Shown here: piece by piece, positions 23,637 to 32,239 of the stretch
How positions within the stretch are numbered: position 1 is the first letter of the stretch
How the letters are laid out: every line of letters begins with the position of its first letter
Source: Pseudomonas huaxiensis
GTDB lineage: Bacteria > Pseudomonadota > Gammaproteobacteria > Pseudomonadales > Pseudomonadaceae
Direction: 5' to 3'
DNA length: 64,000 nt
Assembly: GCF_003231275.1 (NCBI RefSeq)
Contig: NZ_QKVL01000025.1
Span: 33,840-97,839, forward strand
Notes under the pieces: generated by a model
The model's input: only the letters and a program-made list of their open reading frames with translations
The model's database searches: none
What the model was told of the DNA's origin: nothing
Translations under genes and position numbers: made by a program

Positions 23637-24343
23637 TCGAACTGCTACAGGAATACTGGCGCGCCTTCCTCTACACCGACGGCACCCACATCACCGGCCT
23701 GGCCATGACCATGTGGCTGCTGAGCGCCTCGCTGGCTATCGGCTTCCTCGTTTCCATCCCACTGTCGATCGCCCGGGTTTCGCGGCGTTTCTGGGTACGC
23801 TGGCCGGTGCAGTTCTACACTTATCTGTTCCGTGGCACGCCGCTGTATATCCAGTTGCTGATTTGCTACACCGGCATCTACAGCCTCGCTGCGGTGCGCG
23901 AACAGCCGCTGCTGGATGCGTTTTTCCGCGACGCGATGAACTGCACCATCCTCGCCTTCGCCCTCAACACCTGCGCCTACACCACGGAAATCTTCGCCGG
24001 GGCGATCCGCGGGATGAACCACGGCGAAATCGAGGCCGCCCGCGCCTACGGCCTGCAAGGCTGGAAACTCTATGCTTACATCATCATGCCGTCCGCATTG
24101 CGGCGCTCGCTGCCGTTCTACAGCAATGAGGTGATCCTGATGCTGCACTCGACCACCGTGGCCTTTACCGCCACCGTGCCCGATATCCTCAAGGTGGCCC
24201 GGGATGCCAACTCGGCCACCTTCCTGACGTTCCAGTCGTTCGGCACCGCGGCAATCATCTATCTGTGCGTCACCTTCGCCCTGGTCGGTCTGTTCCGCCT
24301 CGCCGAACGGCGTTGGCTGGCCTTCCTCGGCCCCGCTCACTAG
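23633..24343 (+). CDS. Amino-acid ABC transporter permease, HisM-type
   Basis: 236 residues with five helices and the EAA motif EAARAYGLQGWKLYAYIIMPSALRRSLPFYSNE near 155. The segment VQFYTYLFRGTPLYIQLLICYTGIYSL near 70 is typical of HisM/OccM. The start is the ATG overlapping the HisQ stop. Partner of the HisQ-type permease; the pair sets the transport path for a basic amino acid or opine-like solute. Confidence 0.9.
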   Translation: MIELLQEYWRAFLYTDGTHITGLAMTMWLLSASLAIGFLVSIPLSIARVSRRFWVRWPVQFYTYLFRGTPLYIQLLICYTGIYSLAAVREQPLLDAFFRDAMNCTILAFALNTCAYTTEIFAGAIRGMNHGEIEAARAYGLQGWKLYAYIIMPSALRRSLPFYSNEVILMLHSTTVAFTATVPDILKVARDANSATFLTFQSFGTAAIIYLCVTFALVGLFRLAERRWLAFLGPAH

Positions 24344-24351
24344 GACTTTTC

Positions 24352-25467
24352 ATGCACCACAAGACCCACGACCTTCTGGCCCCGGTCCCCGGCATTTCCC
24401 GCCAGATCCACAGTTTCCACTTCGGCCCGCGGGCCGGCGGCAAGATCTATATCCAGGCCTCGCTGCACGCCGACGAACTGCCCGGCATGCTGGTGGCCTG
24501 GCACCTCAAGCAACGCCTCGCCGAACTGGAAAGCCAGGGACGCCTGCGCCAGGAAGTCGTTCTGGTGCCGGTGGCCAACCCGGTGGGCCTTGAGCAGGTG
24601 TTGATGGACGTGCCGCTGGGCCGCTACGAGTTGCAGAGCGGCGAGAACTTCAACCGGCGCTTCGTCGACCTGTCCGACCTGGTCGGCGACCAGATCGAAG
24701 GCCACCTGAACCAGGACCCGCAGCACAACGTCGAGCTGATCCGCGAGAGCCTGCGCCGCGCCCTGGCCGGGCACCCGGCGCACACGCCGCTGCAGTCCCA
24801 GCGCCTGACCCTGCAACGGCTGGCCTGCGATGCCGACATGGTGCTGGACCTGCATTGCGACTTCGAAGCCGTGAAACACCTCTACACCACGCCGGAAGCC
24901 TGGGCGCAGGTCGAGCCGCTGTCGCGCTACCTCGGGGTGCAGGCCAGCCTGCTGGCCACCGACTCCGGCGGGCAGTCGTTCGACGAGTGCTTCACCCTGG
25001 TCTGGTGGCAATTGCAGCAGCGGTTCGGCAAGCATTTCCCGATTCCGATGGGCAGCTTCTCGGTCACCGTCGAGCTGCGCGGCCAGGGTGACGTCAGCCA
25101 TCCGCTGGCCCAGGCCGACTGCCAGGCCATTCTCGATTACCTGACCCACTTCGGCGCCATCGACGGCGAACCCGCGCCGTTGCCGCCGCTGCTGTATCCG
25201 GCCACGCCGCTGGCCGGCGTCGAGCCGGTCGCCACGCCGCTGGGCGGGCTGCTGGTGTTTCATGTCAGCCCCGGTCAGTACCTGGAAGCCGGGCAACTGG
25301 TGGCCGAGGTCATCGACCCGCTCAGCGACCGCGTGACCCCGGTGCATAACGTCCAGCCGGGCCTGGTCTACGCCCGTTCGCTGCGGCGCATGGCCACCGC
25401 CGGGATGGTCATCGCCCACGTCGCCGGCCGCGAGGCCTACCGAAGCGGTTATCTGCTGTCGCCATGA
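24352..25467 (+). CDS. Succinylglutamate desuccinylase / aspartoacylase-family zinc hydrolase
   Basis: A 371-residue M14-like deacylase. Zinc ligands are visible in ASLHADELPG (His39, Glu42) and DLHCDFEA (His168), and GENFNRRFVDL supplies the substrate-binding Asn-Arg pair. The C-terminal ~90 residues look like a small barrel domain (GGLLVFHVSPGQYLEAGQLVAEVIDP), as in the AstE/AspA relatives and biotinyl-like barrels. It lies 8 bases after the HisM gene and before the ATPase gene, inside a transporter operon, so it probably removes an acyl group from the imported amino-acid derivative. No signal peptide. Substrate unknown. Confidence 0.85.
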   Translation: MHHKTHDLLAPVPGISRQIHSFHFGPRAGGKIYIQASLHADELPGMLVAWHLKQRLAELESQGRLRQEVVLVPVANPVGLEQVLMDVPLGRYELQSGENFNRRFVDLSDLVGDQIEGHLNQDPQHNVELIRESLRRALAGHPAHTPLQSQRLTLQRLACDADMVLDLHCDFEAVKHLYTTPEAWAQVEPLSRYLGVQASLLATDSGGQSFDECFTLVWWQLQQRFGKHFPIPMGSFSVTVELRGQGDVSHPLAQADCQAILDYLTHFGAIDGEPAPLPPLLYPATPLAGVEPVATPLGGLLVFHVSPGQYLEAGQLVAEVIDPLSDRVTPVHNVQPGLVYARSLRRMATAGMVIAHVAGREAYRSGYLLSP

Positions 25468-25477
25468 GGGCTTGTGC

Positions 25478-26242
25478 GTGTACAAACTGACCATCGAAGA
25501 CCTTCACAAGAGCTACGGCGATCACAAGGTGCTCAAGGGTGTCTCGCTCAAGGCGAACACTGGCGACGTCATCAGCCTGATCGGCGCCAGCGGCTCGGGC
25601 AAAAGCACCTTCCTGCGCTGCATCAACTTCCTCGAACAACCCGATGACGGGCGCATGACCCTGGACGGCAAGGATATCCGCATGGTCCATGACCGCCATG
25701 GCCTGCATGTCGCCGACGCCGATGAGCTGCAGCGTCTGCGCACGCGGCTGGCCATGGTTTTCCAGCACTTCAACCTGTGGAGCCACCTCAGCGTGCTGGA
25801 GAACATCTGCATGGCGCCACGCCGCGTGCTGGGGGTGAGCAAGCACGAGGCCGAAGAACGCGCGCGCCGCTACCTGGACAAGGTCGGCCTGGCGCCACGG
25901 GTCGCCAACCAGTACCCGGCGTTTCTCTCCGGTGGCCAGCAGCAACGGGTAGCCATCGCCCGCGCGTTGGCGATGGAACCAGAGGTGCTGCTGTTCGACG
26001 AACCGACCTCGGCCCTCGACCCGGAACTGGTGGGCGAAGTGCTGCGGGTGATCCAGGGCCTGGCCGAAGAAGGCCGGACCATGATCATGGTCACCCACGA
26101 AATGGCCTTCGCCCGCCAGGTCTCCAGCCAGGTGATGTTCCTCCACCAGGGACTGGTGGAAGAACAGGGCACGCCGGCCGACGTGCTCGGCCAGCCGAAG
26201 AGCGAGCGGCTGCAGCAATTCCTGCGGGGCAATCTGAAATAA
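25478..26242 (+). CDS. Amino-acid ABC transporter ATP-binding protein, HisP-type
   Basis: GTG start chosen because GAGGG lies 7 bases upstream; a TTG 6 bases earlier is also in frame. The 254-residue ATPase has Walker A GASGSGKST, the Q-loop VFQHFNLW, signature LSGGQQQRVAIARAL, Walker B VLLFDEPTSALD and the switch His in VTHEMAFAR. The MVHDRHGLHVADADEL insert after Walker A is typical of HisP. It energises the HisQ/HisM-type pair. Last gene of the operon; the Lhr helicase begins 60 bases downstream behind a hairpin. Confidence 0.92.
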   Translation: MYKLTIEDLHKSYGDHKVLKGVSLKANTGDVISLIGASGSGKSTFLRCINFLEQPDDGRMTLDGKDIRMVHDRHGLHVADADELQRLRTRLAMVFQHFNLWSHLSVLENICMAPRRVLGVSKHEAEERARRYLDKVGLAPRVANQYPAFLSGGQQQRVAIARALAMEPEVLLFDEPTSALDPELVGEVLRVIQGLAEEGRTMIMVTHEMAFARQVSSQVMFLHQGLVEEQGTPADVLGQPKSERLQQFLRGNLK

Positions 26243-26249
26243 AACCAAT

Positions 26250-26298
26250 GCGTCCGGCCGATGGTCTGTGAAGACACAGCCCTCATCGAGCCGGACGC
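26250..26298 (+). promoter_or_regulatory. Nested hairpin just before the Lhr-Core start codon
   Basis: GCGTCCGGC (26250-26258) pairs with GCCGGACGC (26290-26298), and inside it CTGTG pairs with CACAG around AAGA. It ends 4 bases before the ATG at 26303 and no ribosome site is visible there. It could terminate the ABC operon or control lhr translation. Confidence 0.55.
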
Positions 26299-26302
26299 GC
26301 CC

Positions 26303-28786
26303 ATGCCAGTCAGCCCCAACCTCGCCGATGCCTGGTTCGCCGCCCGCGGCTGGACGCCGTTCGCCTTTCAGCGGCAGGTCTGGGCGGCGGTAGGCCGCGG
26401 CGAATCCGGCTTGCTGCACGCCAGCACCGGCGCGGGCAAGACCTACGCGGTGTGGCTGGCCGCCTTGCGCGCCTTCGCTGGCAAACCCGTCATCAACGCC
26501 AAGCGTCCCCAGCCTGCGCCCTTGCAGGTACTGTGGATCACGCCGATGCGCGCCCTCGCCGCCGATACCGCCCGCGCCCTGCAGGCACCACTGGACGAGC
26601 TGGAACTGCCGTGGAGCGTCGGCGTGCGCAGCGGCGACACCAGCAGCGCCGAACGCGCCCGCCAGGCCCGACGCCTGCCCAGCGCGCTGATCACCACCCC
26701 GGAAAGCCTGACCCTGTTGCTGACCCGCGCCCAGGCCGAAGACGACTTCGCCAGCCTGCGCATGGTGGTGGTCGACGAGTGGCACGAATTGCTCGGCAAC
26801 AAGCGCGGCGTGCAACTGCAACTGGCCCTCGCGCGCCTGCGCCGCTGGCATCCGCAGTTGGTGGTGTGGGGGTTGTCGGCGACCCTCGGTAATCTTCCCC
26901 ACGCCCTTGACGTGCTGGTGCCGGAAAATGGCCGGCTGATCGAAGGTCGCCAGGACAAACGCCTGCTGGTGGACAGTCTGCTGCCCGCCACCATCGAGCG
27001 CTTTCCCTGGGCCGGGCATATGGGCCTGAATCTGGTCGAGCCGGTCTGTCGGGAGATCGACGACTGCCACAGTTGCCTGGTCTTCACCAACACCCGCGCC
27101 CAGGCCGAACGCTGGTATCAGGCGCTGCTGGAAGCCCGTCCGCAGTGGGCCGGACTGATCGCCCTGCACCACGCCTCACTGGCCCGCGGCACCCGCGAAT
27201 GGGTCGAGCGCAATCTCAAGGAAGGCGGGTTGAAGGCGGTGGTGTGCACCTCGAGCCTGGACCTCGGCGTGGATTTCCTGCCGGTGGAGCGGGTCCTGCA
27301 GATTGGCTCGGCCAAAGGCGTGGCGCGGCTGATGCAGCGCGCCGGTCGCTCGGGGCACGCGCCGGGGCGGGCGTCGCGCATCACCCTGGTGCCGACCCAC
27401 AGCCTGGAACTGGTGGAAGCCGCCGCCGCGCGCCAGGCCCTGGCGGCCGGGCATATCGAGGCGCGGCAATCACCTCGACTGTGCCTGGACGTGCTGGTAC
27501 AGCATCTGGTGAGCATGGCGCTGGGCGCGGGCTTCAGGCCGCTGGAACTGCTCAAGGAGGTTCGCACCACCTTCGCCTTTCGCGACCTGCGCGACTGCCA
27601 GTGGCAATGGGCGCTGGATTTCGTCCGGCATGGCGGCAACTCCCTCAGCGCCTATCCGGATTACCAGCGGGTCGAGGCCCATGCCGACGGTATCTGGCGG
27701 GTCGCCAGCGAGCGCTTGGCGCGACGGCATCGCATGGGCATCGGCACCATCGTCAGCGACGCAAGCATCCAGTTAAAGTTCTGGAGCAAGGGCGGCGGCG
27801 GCACGAACCTCGGCAGCGTCGAAGAAGCCTTTATCGCCCGTCTGCGGCCCAACGACGCCTTCGTCTTCGCCGGGCGGGTGCTGGAGCTGGTGCGGGTCGA
27901 GAACATGACCGCCTATGTGCGGCGCAGCACCGCGCGCAAGGCCGCACTGGCGCGCTGGAATGGCGGACGCATGCCGCTTTCCAGCGAACTGGCCGACGCC
28001 GTGGTGGAGCAGTTCGATGCCGCTGCCAAGGGGCTATTCAGCGGCGCGGAAATGCAGGCCGTGCGCCCGCTGCTGGAGTTGCAGGCCGCTTGGTCGGCGC
28101 TGCCGACGCAACACAGCCTACTCGCGGAAACCTGGCTCTCGCGGCAGGGCTGGCACCTGTTTCTCTACCCCTTCGCCGGGCGCATGGCCAACCTCGGGCT
28201 GGCCAGCCTGATCGCCTGGCGGGCGAGTCGCGAGCAGCCGCTGAGTGTGTCCATCGCGGTCAACGACTATGGCTTCGAACTGCTGAGCCCGACCGCCGTG
28301 GACTGGGCCAGTGTCCTGCCGGCAGCGTTGAGCGCCGACAACCTGCTCGAAGATGTGCTCGCCAGCCTCAACGCCGGGGAAATGGCCCAGCGGCGATTTC
28401 GCGAGATCGCGCAGATTTCCGGGCTGGTGTTCGGCGGCTACCCTGCCGCGCAGAAAAGCACCCGGCAGATCCAGGCCTCCAGCGGGCTGTTTTTCGAAGT
28501 TTTCCGGCGCCACGACGCCGACAACCTGCTGCTGGGCCAGGCACGGGATGAAGTGTTGCGCGAGGAACTGGAAATCGAGCGGCTGCATCGCCAGTTGCTG
28601 AAGATGAGCAGCCAGCGCCTGGACCTTCACGAACTGCATCGGCCGGGGCCGTTGGCCTTCGCGCTGGTGGTCGAGGGCATGCGCGAAACCATGAGCACGG
28701 AAAAGCTCGCCGACCGTATCGCACGGATGGTCGCCGACCTGGAAAAAGCTGCAGACGGGGGGCGCCGGAATGCACGAGCACTGTGA
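26303..28786 (+). CDS. lhr: Lhr-Core family DEXH helicase (ligase-associated)
   Basis: Start at the ATG opening MPVSPNLADAWFAARGWTPFAFQRQ, the usual Lhr-Core N-terminus with the Q-motif. 827 residues, the length of the Lhr-Core type (without the long C-terminal extension of Lhr proper). Motif I ASTGAGKT (~46), motif Ia TPMRALAAD, motif II VVDEWHE (DEXH form), motif III SATLGN, motif IV-VI VCTSSLDLGVDFLPVE and QRAGRSGHAPG, then the winged-helix and Lhr-specific domains. It is a 3'-5' DNA/RNA-DNA helicase in repair. In the P. putida cluster it is grouped with Exo and Lig; here it is 6.1 kb from them. Confidence 0.92.
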   Translation: MPVSPNLADAWFAARGWTPFAFQRQVWAAVGRGESGLLHASTGAGKTYAVWLAALRAFAGKPVINAKRPQPAPLQVLWITPMRALAADTARALQAPLDELELPWSVGVRSGDTSSAERARQARRLPSALITTPESLTLLLTRAQAEDDFASLRMVVVDEWHELLGNKRGVQLQLALARLRRWHPQLVVWGLSATLGNLPHALDVLVPENGRLIEGRQDKRLLVDSLLPATIERFPWAGHMGLNLVEPVCREIDDCHSCLVFTNTRAQAERWYQALLEARPQWAGLIALHHASLARGTREWVERNLKEGGLKAVVCTSSLDLGVDFLPVERVLQIGSAKGVARLMQRAGRSGHAPGRASRITLVPTHSLELVEAAAARQALAAGHIEARQSPRLCLDVLVQHLVSMALGAGFRPLELLKEVRTTFAFRDLRDCQWQWALDFVRHGGNSLSAYPDYQRVEAHADGIWRVASERLARRHRMGIGTIVSDASIQLKFWSKGGGGTNLGSVEEAFIARLRPNDAFVFAGRVLELVRVENMTAYVRRSTARKAALARWNGGRMPLSSELADAVVEQFDAAAKGLFSGAEMQAVRPLLELQAAWSALPTQHSLLAETWLSRQGWHLFLYPFAGRMANLGLASLIAWRASREQPLSVSIAVNDYGFELLSPTAVDWASVLPAALSADNLLEDVLASLNAGEMAQRRFREIAQISGLVFGGYPAAQKSTRQIQASSGLFFEVFRRHDADNLLLGQARDEVLREELEIERLHRQLLKMSSQRLDLHELHRPGPLAFALVVEGMRETMSTEKLADRIARMVADLEKAADGGRRNARAL

Positions 28787-29429
28787 AATCGAGCTGTGCG
28801 GCGAGCGCCTGTGGCTGCTCGCCGATCGCGCGCTGTATTGGCCTGCACGCAAGGCGCTGCTGCTGGCCGACGTGCATATCGGCAAGGCCGCCAGCTACCG
28901 CGCCCAGCATCAGCCAGTGCCGCGTGGCACCACCGCCGCAACCTTGCAGCGGCTGGACGCCCTGCTGGAAAGCTATCCGAGCGAGCAACTGGTGGTGCTG
29001 GGGGATTTCATCCATGCCCGCCAAGGGCGCGCGCCAGCCACCCTGGCGCTATTGCAGGCCTGGCGTGAACGCCACCCGGCATTGCAGATCCGCCTGATTC
29101 GCGGCAATCACGACCGGCATGCCGGAGATCCGCCCCACAGTCTGGGCATCGAGATGCTGGACGAACCCTGGTTGCTGGAGCCCTTCGCCTTGCAGCACGA
29201 CCCCGTGGCTCACCCGACCCACCCGGTGCTGTGCGGGCATGTGCACCCGGTCTGCGTGTTGCACGGCAAGGCACGCCAACGTCTGCGCCTACCGTGCTTC
29301 GTGATCGACGAGCACGTCAGCCTGCTGCCGGCGTTCGGCGAATTTACCGGCGGTTGGCGAGTGACCCCGGCCGCACCGGCCAGGATATTCCTGGCGGGCG
29401 CCGGCAGGGTCTGGCCGCTGGCGCGCTGA
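28770..29429 (+). CDS. pdeM: Ligase-associated metallophosphoesterase nuclease (MPE / PdeM)
   Basis: A 219-residue calcineurin-like phosphoesterase. Metal-binding motifs are all visible: DVHIGK, GDFIHAR, RGNHDRH and the C-terminal CGHVHPV. It belongs to the DNA nuclease encoded with Lhr-Core, Exo and Lig (manganese-dependent in P. putida). The start lies inside the last 17 bases of lhr, indicating tight translational coupling. A conserved His follows the GNHD Asp as in the active nucleases. Confidence 0.9.
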   Translation: MHEHCEIELCGERLWLLADRALYWPARKALLLADVHIGKAASYRAQHQPVPRGTTAATLQRLDALLESYPSEQLVVLGDFIHARQGRAPATLALLQAWRERHPALQIRLIRGNHDRHAGDPPHSLGIEMLDEPWLLEPFALQHDPVAHPTHPVLCGHVHPVCVLHGKARQRLRLPCFVIDEHVSLLPAFGEFTGGWRVTPAAPARIFLAGAGRVWPLAR

Positions 29430-29430
29430 A

Positions 29431-29661
29431 TCAGGCTACCGGAGCGGGCGGCGGTTCATCGGGAAGGGTGGGTTCGCCGGGTTCCATCGGTGGATTTTCA
29501 CCGGGTTGCGGCGGTTGCGGGGTATCCGGGTCGGGCTGGCCGGGGACACCGCCAGCGTGCATCGCCGGATGCGGATGGGCCAGCAGCGACCATACCGGCA
29601 GCCCGATGTGGTTGGGCTGCAGCACGGCCAGCTTGGCGCTGATTGCGGGATCGAGTTTCAT
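29431..29661 (-). CDS. Small Pro-rich hypothetical protein
   Basis: 76 residues: an N-terminal ordered-looking part (MKLDPAISAKLAVLQPNHIGLPVW) and a disordered Pro/Glu-rich tail (PDPDTPQPPQPGENPPMEPGEP). I recall similar small proteins near dcd in other pseudomonads. A GGAGCAGCC ribosome site precedes the ATG. The stop is 2 bases from the convergent pdeM stop. No known domain; function unknown. Confidence 0.65.
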   Translation of the reverse strand: MKLDPAISAKLAVLQPNHIGLPVWSLLAHPHPAMHAGGVPGQPDPDTPQPPQPGENPPMEPGEPTLPDEPPPAPVA

Positions 29662-29760
29662 TGGCTGCTCCTGACGAGGTCCGGCGCACGTCGTGCGCGC
29701 CGGGACGGTTCATCTTCTTGGAGTGCCACAAGGCGGGGGAATTCCCACCAGTTCGTCGGT

Positions 29761-30327
29761 TCAGGTACGCGGCAGGGTGACGCCGCGCTGGCCTTGGTAT
29801 TTGCCGCCACGGTCCTTGTAGGAGACTTCACATTCCTCGTCGGACTCCAGGAACAGCATTTGCGCCACGCCTTCGTTGGCGTAAATCTTCGCCGGCAGCG
29901 TGGTGGTGTTGGAGAATTCCAGGGTCACATGGCCTTCCCATTCCGGTTCCAGCGGCGTGACGTTGACGATGATGCCGCAACGGGCGTAGGTGCTCTTGCC
30001 CAGGCAGATGGTCAGCACGTTGCGCGGAATGCGGAAGTACTCGACGGTGCGGGCCAGCGCGAAAGAGTTCGGCGGGATGATGCAGACGTCGCTCTTGACG
30101 TCGACGAAGCTGCCGGCGTCGAAGTTCTTCGGATCGACGGTGGCCGAATTGATGTTGGTGAACACCTTGAATTCATCGGCGCAGCGCACGTCGTAGCCGT
30201 AGCTGGAGACACCGAAGGAGATCAGCTTGTCGTTGCCGTCATTACGCACCTGGCGCTCGACGAACGGCTCGATCATGCCGTGTTCCTGCGCCATGCGGCG
30301 AATCCACTTGTCCGATTTGATGCTCAT
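29761..30327 (-). CDS. dcd: dCTP deaminase
   Basis: A 188-residue enzyme that deaminates dCTP to dUTP for thymidylate synthesis. Signature features: GKSTYARCGIIVNVTPLEPEWEGHVTLEFSNTT, containing the catalytic Glu of LEFSNT and the GKS[ST]xAR nucleotide loop. The length matches E. coli Dcd (193) and the 188-residue Pseudomonas form. No dUTPase fusion is seen. Monocistronic, facing away from the cold-shock gene. Confidence 0.96.
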   Translation of the reverse strand: MSIKSDKWIRRMAQEHGMIEPFVERQVRNDGNDKLISFGVSSYGYDVRCADEFKVFTNINSATVDPKNFDAGSFVDVKSDVCIIPPNSFALARTVEYFRIPRNVLTICLGKSTYARCGIIVNVTPLEPEWEGHVTLEFSNTTTLPAKIYANEGVAQMLFLESDEECEVSYKDRGGKYQGQRGVTLPRT

Positions 30328-30672
30328 GGCGGGGTGTCCTGAAGTAGCGTGGTGAAAAAGGTGAGCGGCATCTTACCGGGACGAGCGCCCGCTTCAAAGA
30401 ATTAGCCTGCATCCGGCCGTCGATCCATTAGTGGCGAATGGCTACAGCCCGCAAACGGCGCCGTCAGTCATGAATTGTGCAAAAGCCGCGTAAGACCATT
30501 GGCACCTCGAAGAAAAACCGGTAAGGTGCCGACACTGTGCTGCACGCTGTCACTGAGAATCTCTACTCGATGCAAGATCTCGATCAACCATCCATGAATT
30601 TTCTGTCTTTTTGCACTCAGTCTCGGCCAGGGCGTTCCTGAGCCGGAAAACTTTTGTCCAAGGAGACAGACC
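30328..30672. promoter_or_regulatory. Divergent regulatory region between dcd and the cold-shock gene
   Basis: 345 bases without a gene. The right half is a probable long 5' leader of the cold-shock mRNA with a hairpin CGGCCAGG / CCTGAGCCG (30624-30645) and an AAGGAG ribosome site at 30660. Long structured leaders are known to control cspA-type genes; the start of transcription cannot be fixed from sequence alone. Confidence 0.5.
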
Positions 30673-30882
30673 ATGTCCAATCGCCAAACCGGTACCGTTA
30701 AGTGGTTCAACGATGAAAAAGGCTTCGGCTTCATCACCCCACAATCCGGTGACGACCTGTTCGTACACTTCAAAGCCATCAAGGCTGACGGCTTCAAGAG
30801 CCTGAAAGAAGGCCAACAGGTCTCTTTCATCGCTACCCGCGGTCAGAAAGGCATGCAAGCTGAAGAAGTTGAAGTTATCTAA
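30673..30882 (+). CDS. Cold-shock-domain protein (CspA family)
   Basis: A 69-residue single cold-shock domain. RNP-1 (KGFGFI) and RNP-2 (LFVHF) are both intact, giving the single-strand nucleic-acid-binding face; the N-terminus MSNRQTGTVKWFNDEKGFGF is the CspA/CapB pattern. It acts as an RNA chaperone. A good AAGGAG ribosome site and a strong terminator at 30900-30931 frame a single-gene transcript. Confidence 0.95.
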   Translation: MSNRQTGTVKWFNDEKGFGFITPQSGDDLFVHFKAIKADGFKSLKEGQQVSFIATRGQKGMQAEEVEVI

Positions 30883-30899
30883 CTTCTGCTTCATCGCTT

Positions 30900-30931
30900 G
30901 AAAAAACCCCGCTCTCGAGCGGGGTTTTTTT
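30900..30931 (+). terminator. Rho-independent terminator of the cold-shock gene
   Basis: AAAAAACCCCGCT / AGCGGGGTTTTTTT with a 4-base loop, ending in a long T-run; a textbook hairpin that could work in both directions with apbC. Confidence 0.93.
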
Positions 30932-30989
30932 ATGGGCGATAGGTTCTTGCAGGCCCGCCGCGCAACAGCGCAGCAGGCCGGGCTCACAC

Positions 30990-32084
30990 TCAGTCGTCGC
31001 TGACAGTGATATTCGGCATCGCCGGGGCCGCCGCTTCCTGCAATACCAGGCGCGCACCCACCGAGCGGGCCAGTTCCTGATAGACCATGGCAATCTGGCT
31101 TTCCGGCTCGGCGATCGCGGTAGGCTTGCCGTTATCGGCCTGCTCGCGGATCAGCATCGACAGCGGCAGCGAAGCCAGCAGTTCAACACCGTACTGCGCC
31201 GCCAGCTTCTCGCCACCACCTTCGCCAAACAGGTGCTCGGCGTGACCACAGTTCGAGCAGATGTGCACGGCCATGTTTTCCACCACACCCAGCACTGGAA
31301 TGTTGACCTTGCGGAACATTTCCACGCCTTTCTTCGCATCGAGCAAGGCCAGGTCCTGCGGCGTGGTGACAATCACGGAACCAGCGACCGGCACCTTCTG
31401 CGCCAGGGTCAACTGGATGTCGCCAGTGCCCGGCGGCATGTCGATCACCAGGTAGTCGAGGTTATCCCAGGCGGTCTGGGTCACCAATTGCAGCAGCGCT
31501 CCGGACACCATCGGACCGCGCCACACCATCGGCGTGTTGTCGTCGGTCAGGAAGGCCATCGACATGACCTCGACACCATGGGCCTGCAACGGCACGAACC
31601 ACTTCTGGTCCTTGACCTGCGGCCGCGTGCCTTCGGCAATGCCGAACATCACACCCTGGCTCGGGCCATAGATGTCCGCGTCGAGAATGCCCACCCGGGC
31701 GCCTTCACGGGCCAGTGCCAGCGCAAGGTTGGCGGCGGTGGTGGACTTGCCGACACCGCCCTTGCCCGAGGCCACGGCGATGATGTTCTTGACGTTGGCC
31801 AGCCCCGGAATCTGTGCCTGGGCCTTGTGCGGCTCGATCACGCAATCGATGCTCACCTTCGCCGCGCTCACACCGTCCAGGCCTTCGAGCGCGGTCTGCA
31901 GCACCTGGGCCCAGCCGTTCTTGAACAGGCCAGCGGCATAGCCCAGTTGCATCTGCACGTTGACGCGGCCGTCCTGAATCTCGATGGCGCGGACGCTGCC
32001 GGCGCTGACGGGATCCTGGTTCAGGTAAGGGTCGGTGTATTGACGAAGGACGGCTTCAACCGCTGCGCGAGTGACGGCGCTCAT
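30990..32084 (-). CDS. apbC: Mrp/ApbC Fe-S cluster carrier ATPase
   Basis: A 364-residue protein: N-terminal DUF59/MIP18-like domain (~1-85), then a P-loop ATPase with deviant Walker A GKGGVGKST (~105), switch segment DADIYGPSQ and the C-terminal CSNCGH (CxxC, ~280) that binds the Fe-S cluster. It transfers [4Fe-4S] clusters to apo-proteins. Divergent from metG with a shared 155-base promoter region (32085-32239) containing TATAGT. Confidence 0.95.
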   Translation of the reverse strand: MSAVTRAAVEAVLRQYTDPYLNQDPVSAGSVRAIEIQDGRVNVQMQLGYAAGLFKNGWAQVLQTALEGLDGVSAAKVSIDCVIEPHKAQAQIPGLANVKNIIAVASGKGGVGKSTTAANLALALAREGARVGILDADIYGPSQGVMFGIAEGTRPQVKDQKWFVPLQAHGVEVMSMAFLTDDNTPMVWRGPMVSGALLQLVTQTAWDNLDYLVIDMPPGTGDIQLTLAQKVPVAGSVIVTTPQDLALLDAKKGVEMFRKVNIPVLGVVENMAVHICSNCGHAEHLFGEGGGEKLAAQYGVELLASLPLSMLIREQADNGKPTAIAEPESQIAMVYQELARSVGARLVLQEAAAPAMPNITVSDD

Positions 32085-32239
32085 GGAGACTCCCGATAAA
32101 AAGGCTGAGTAAAACAGGCCGCTATGCTAACCCGCGAGCCACCGTCGGGACGTCCACAGGGTGAAATAAATTTCCCGGCGCTTTATAGTGGCCGATCACG
32201 TTTTCCTCCTGTTTAGCCGAATAAAGTAGCCGAGCCCCC

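Noticed and set aside
25409..27172. 587-codon frame antisense to the ABC ATPase and lhr
   Set aside because: Spans two real genes on the other strand; composition typical of antisense shadow.
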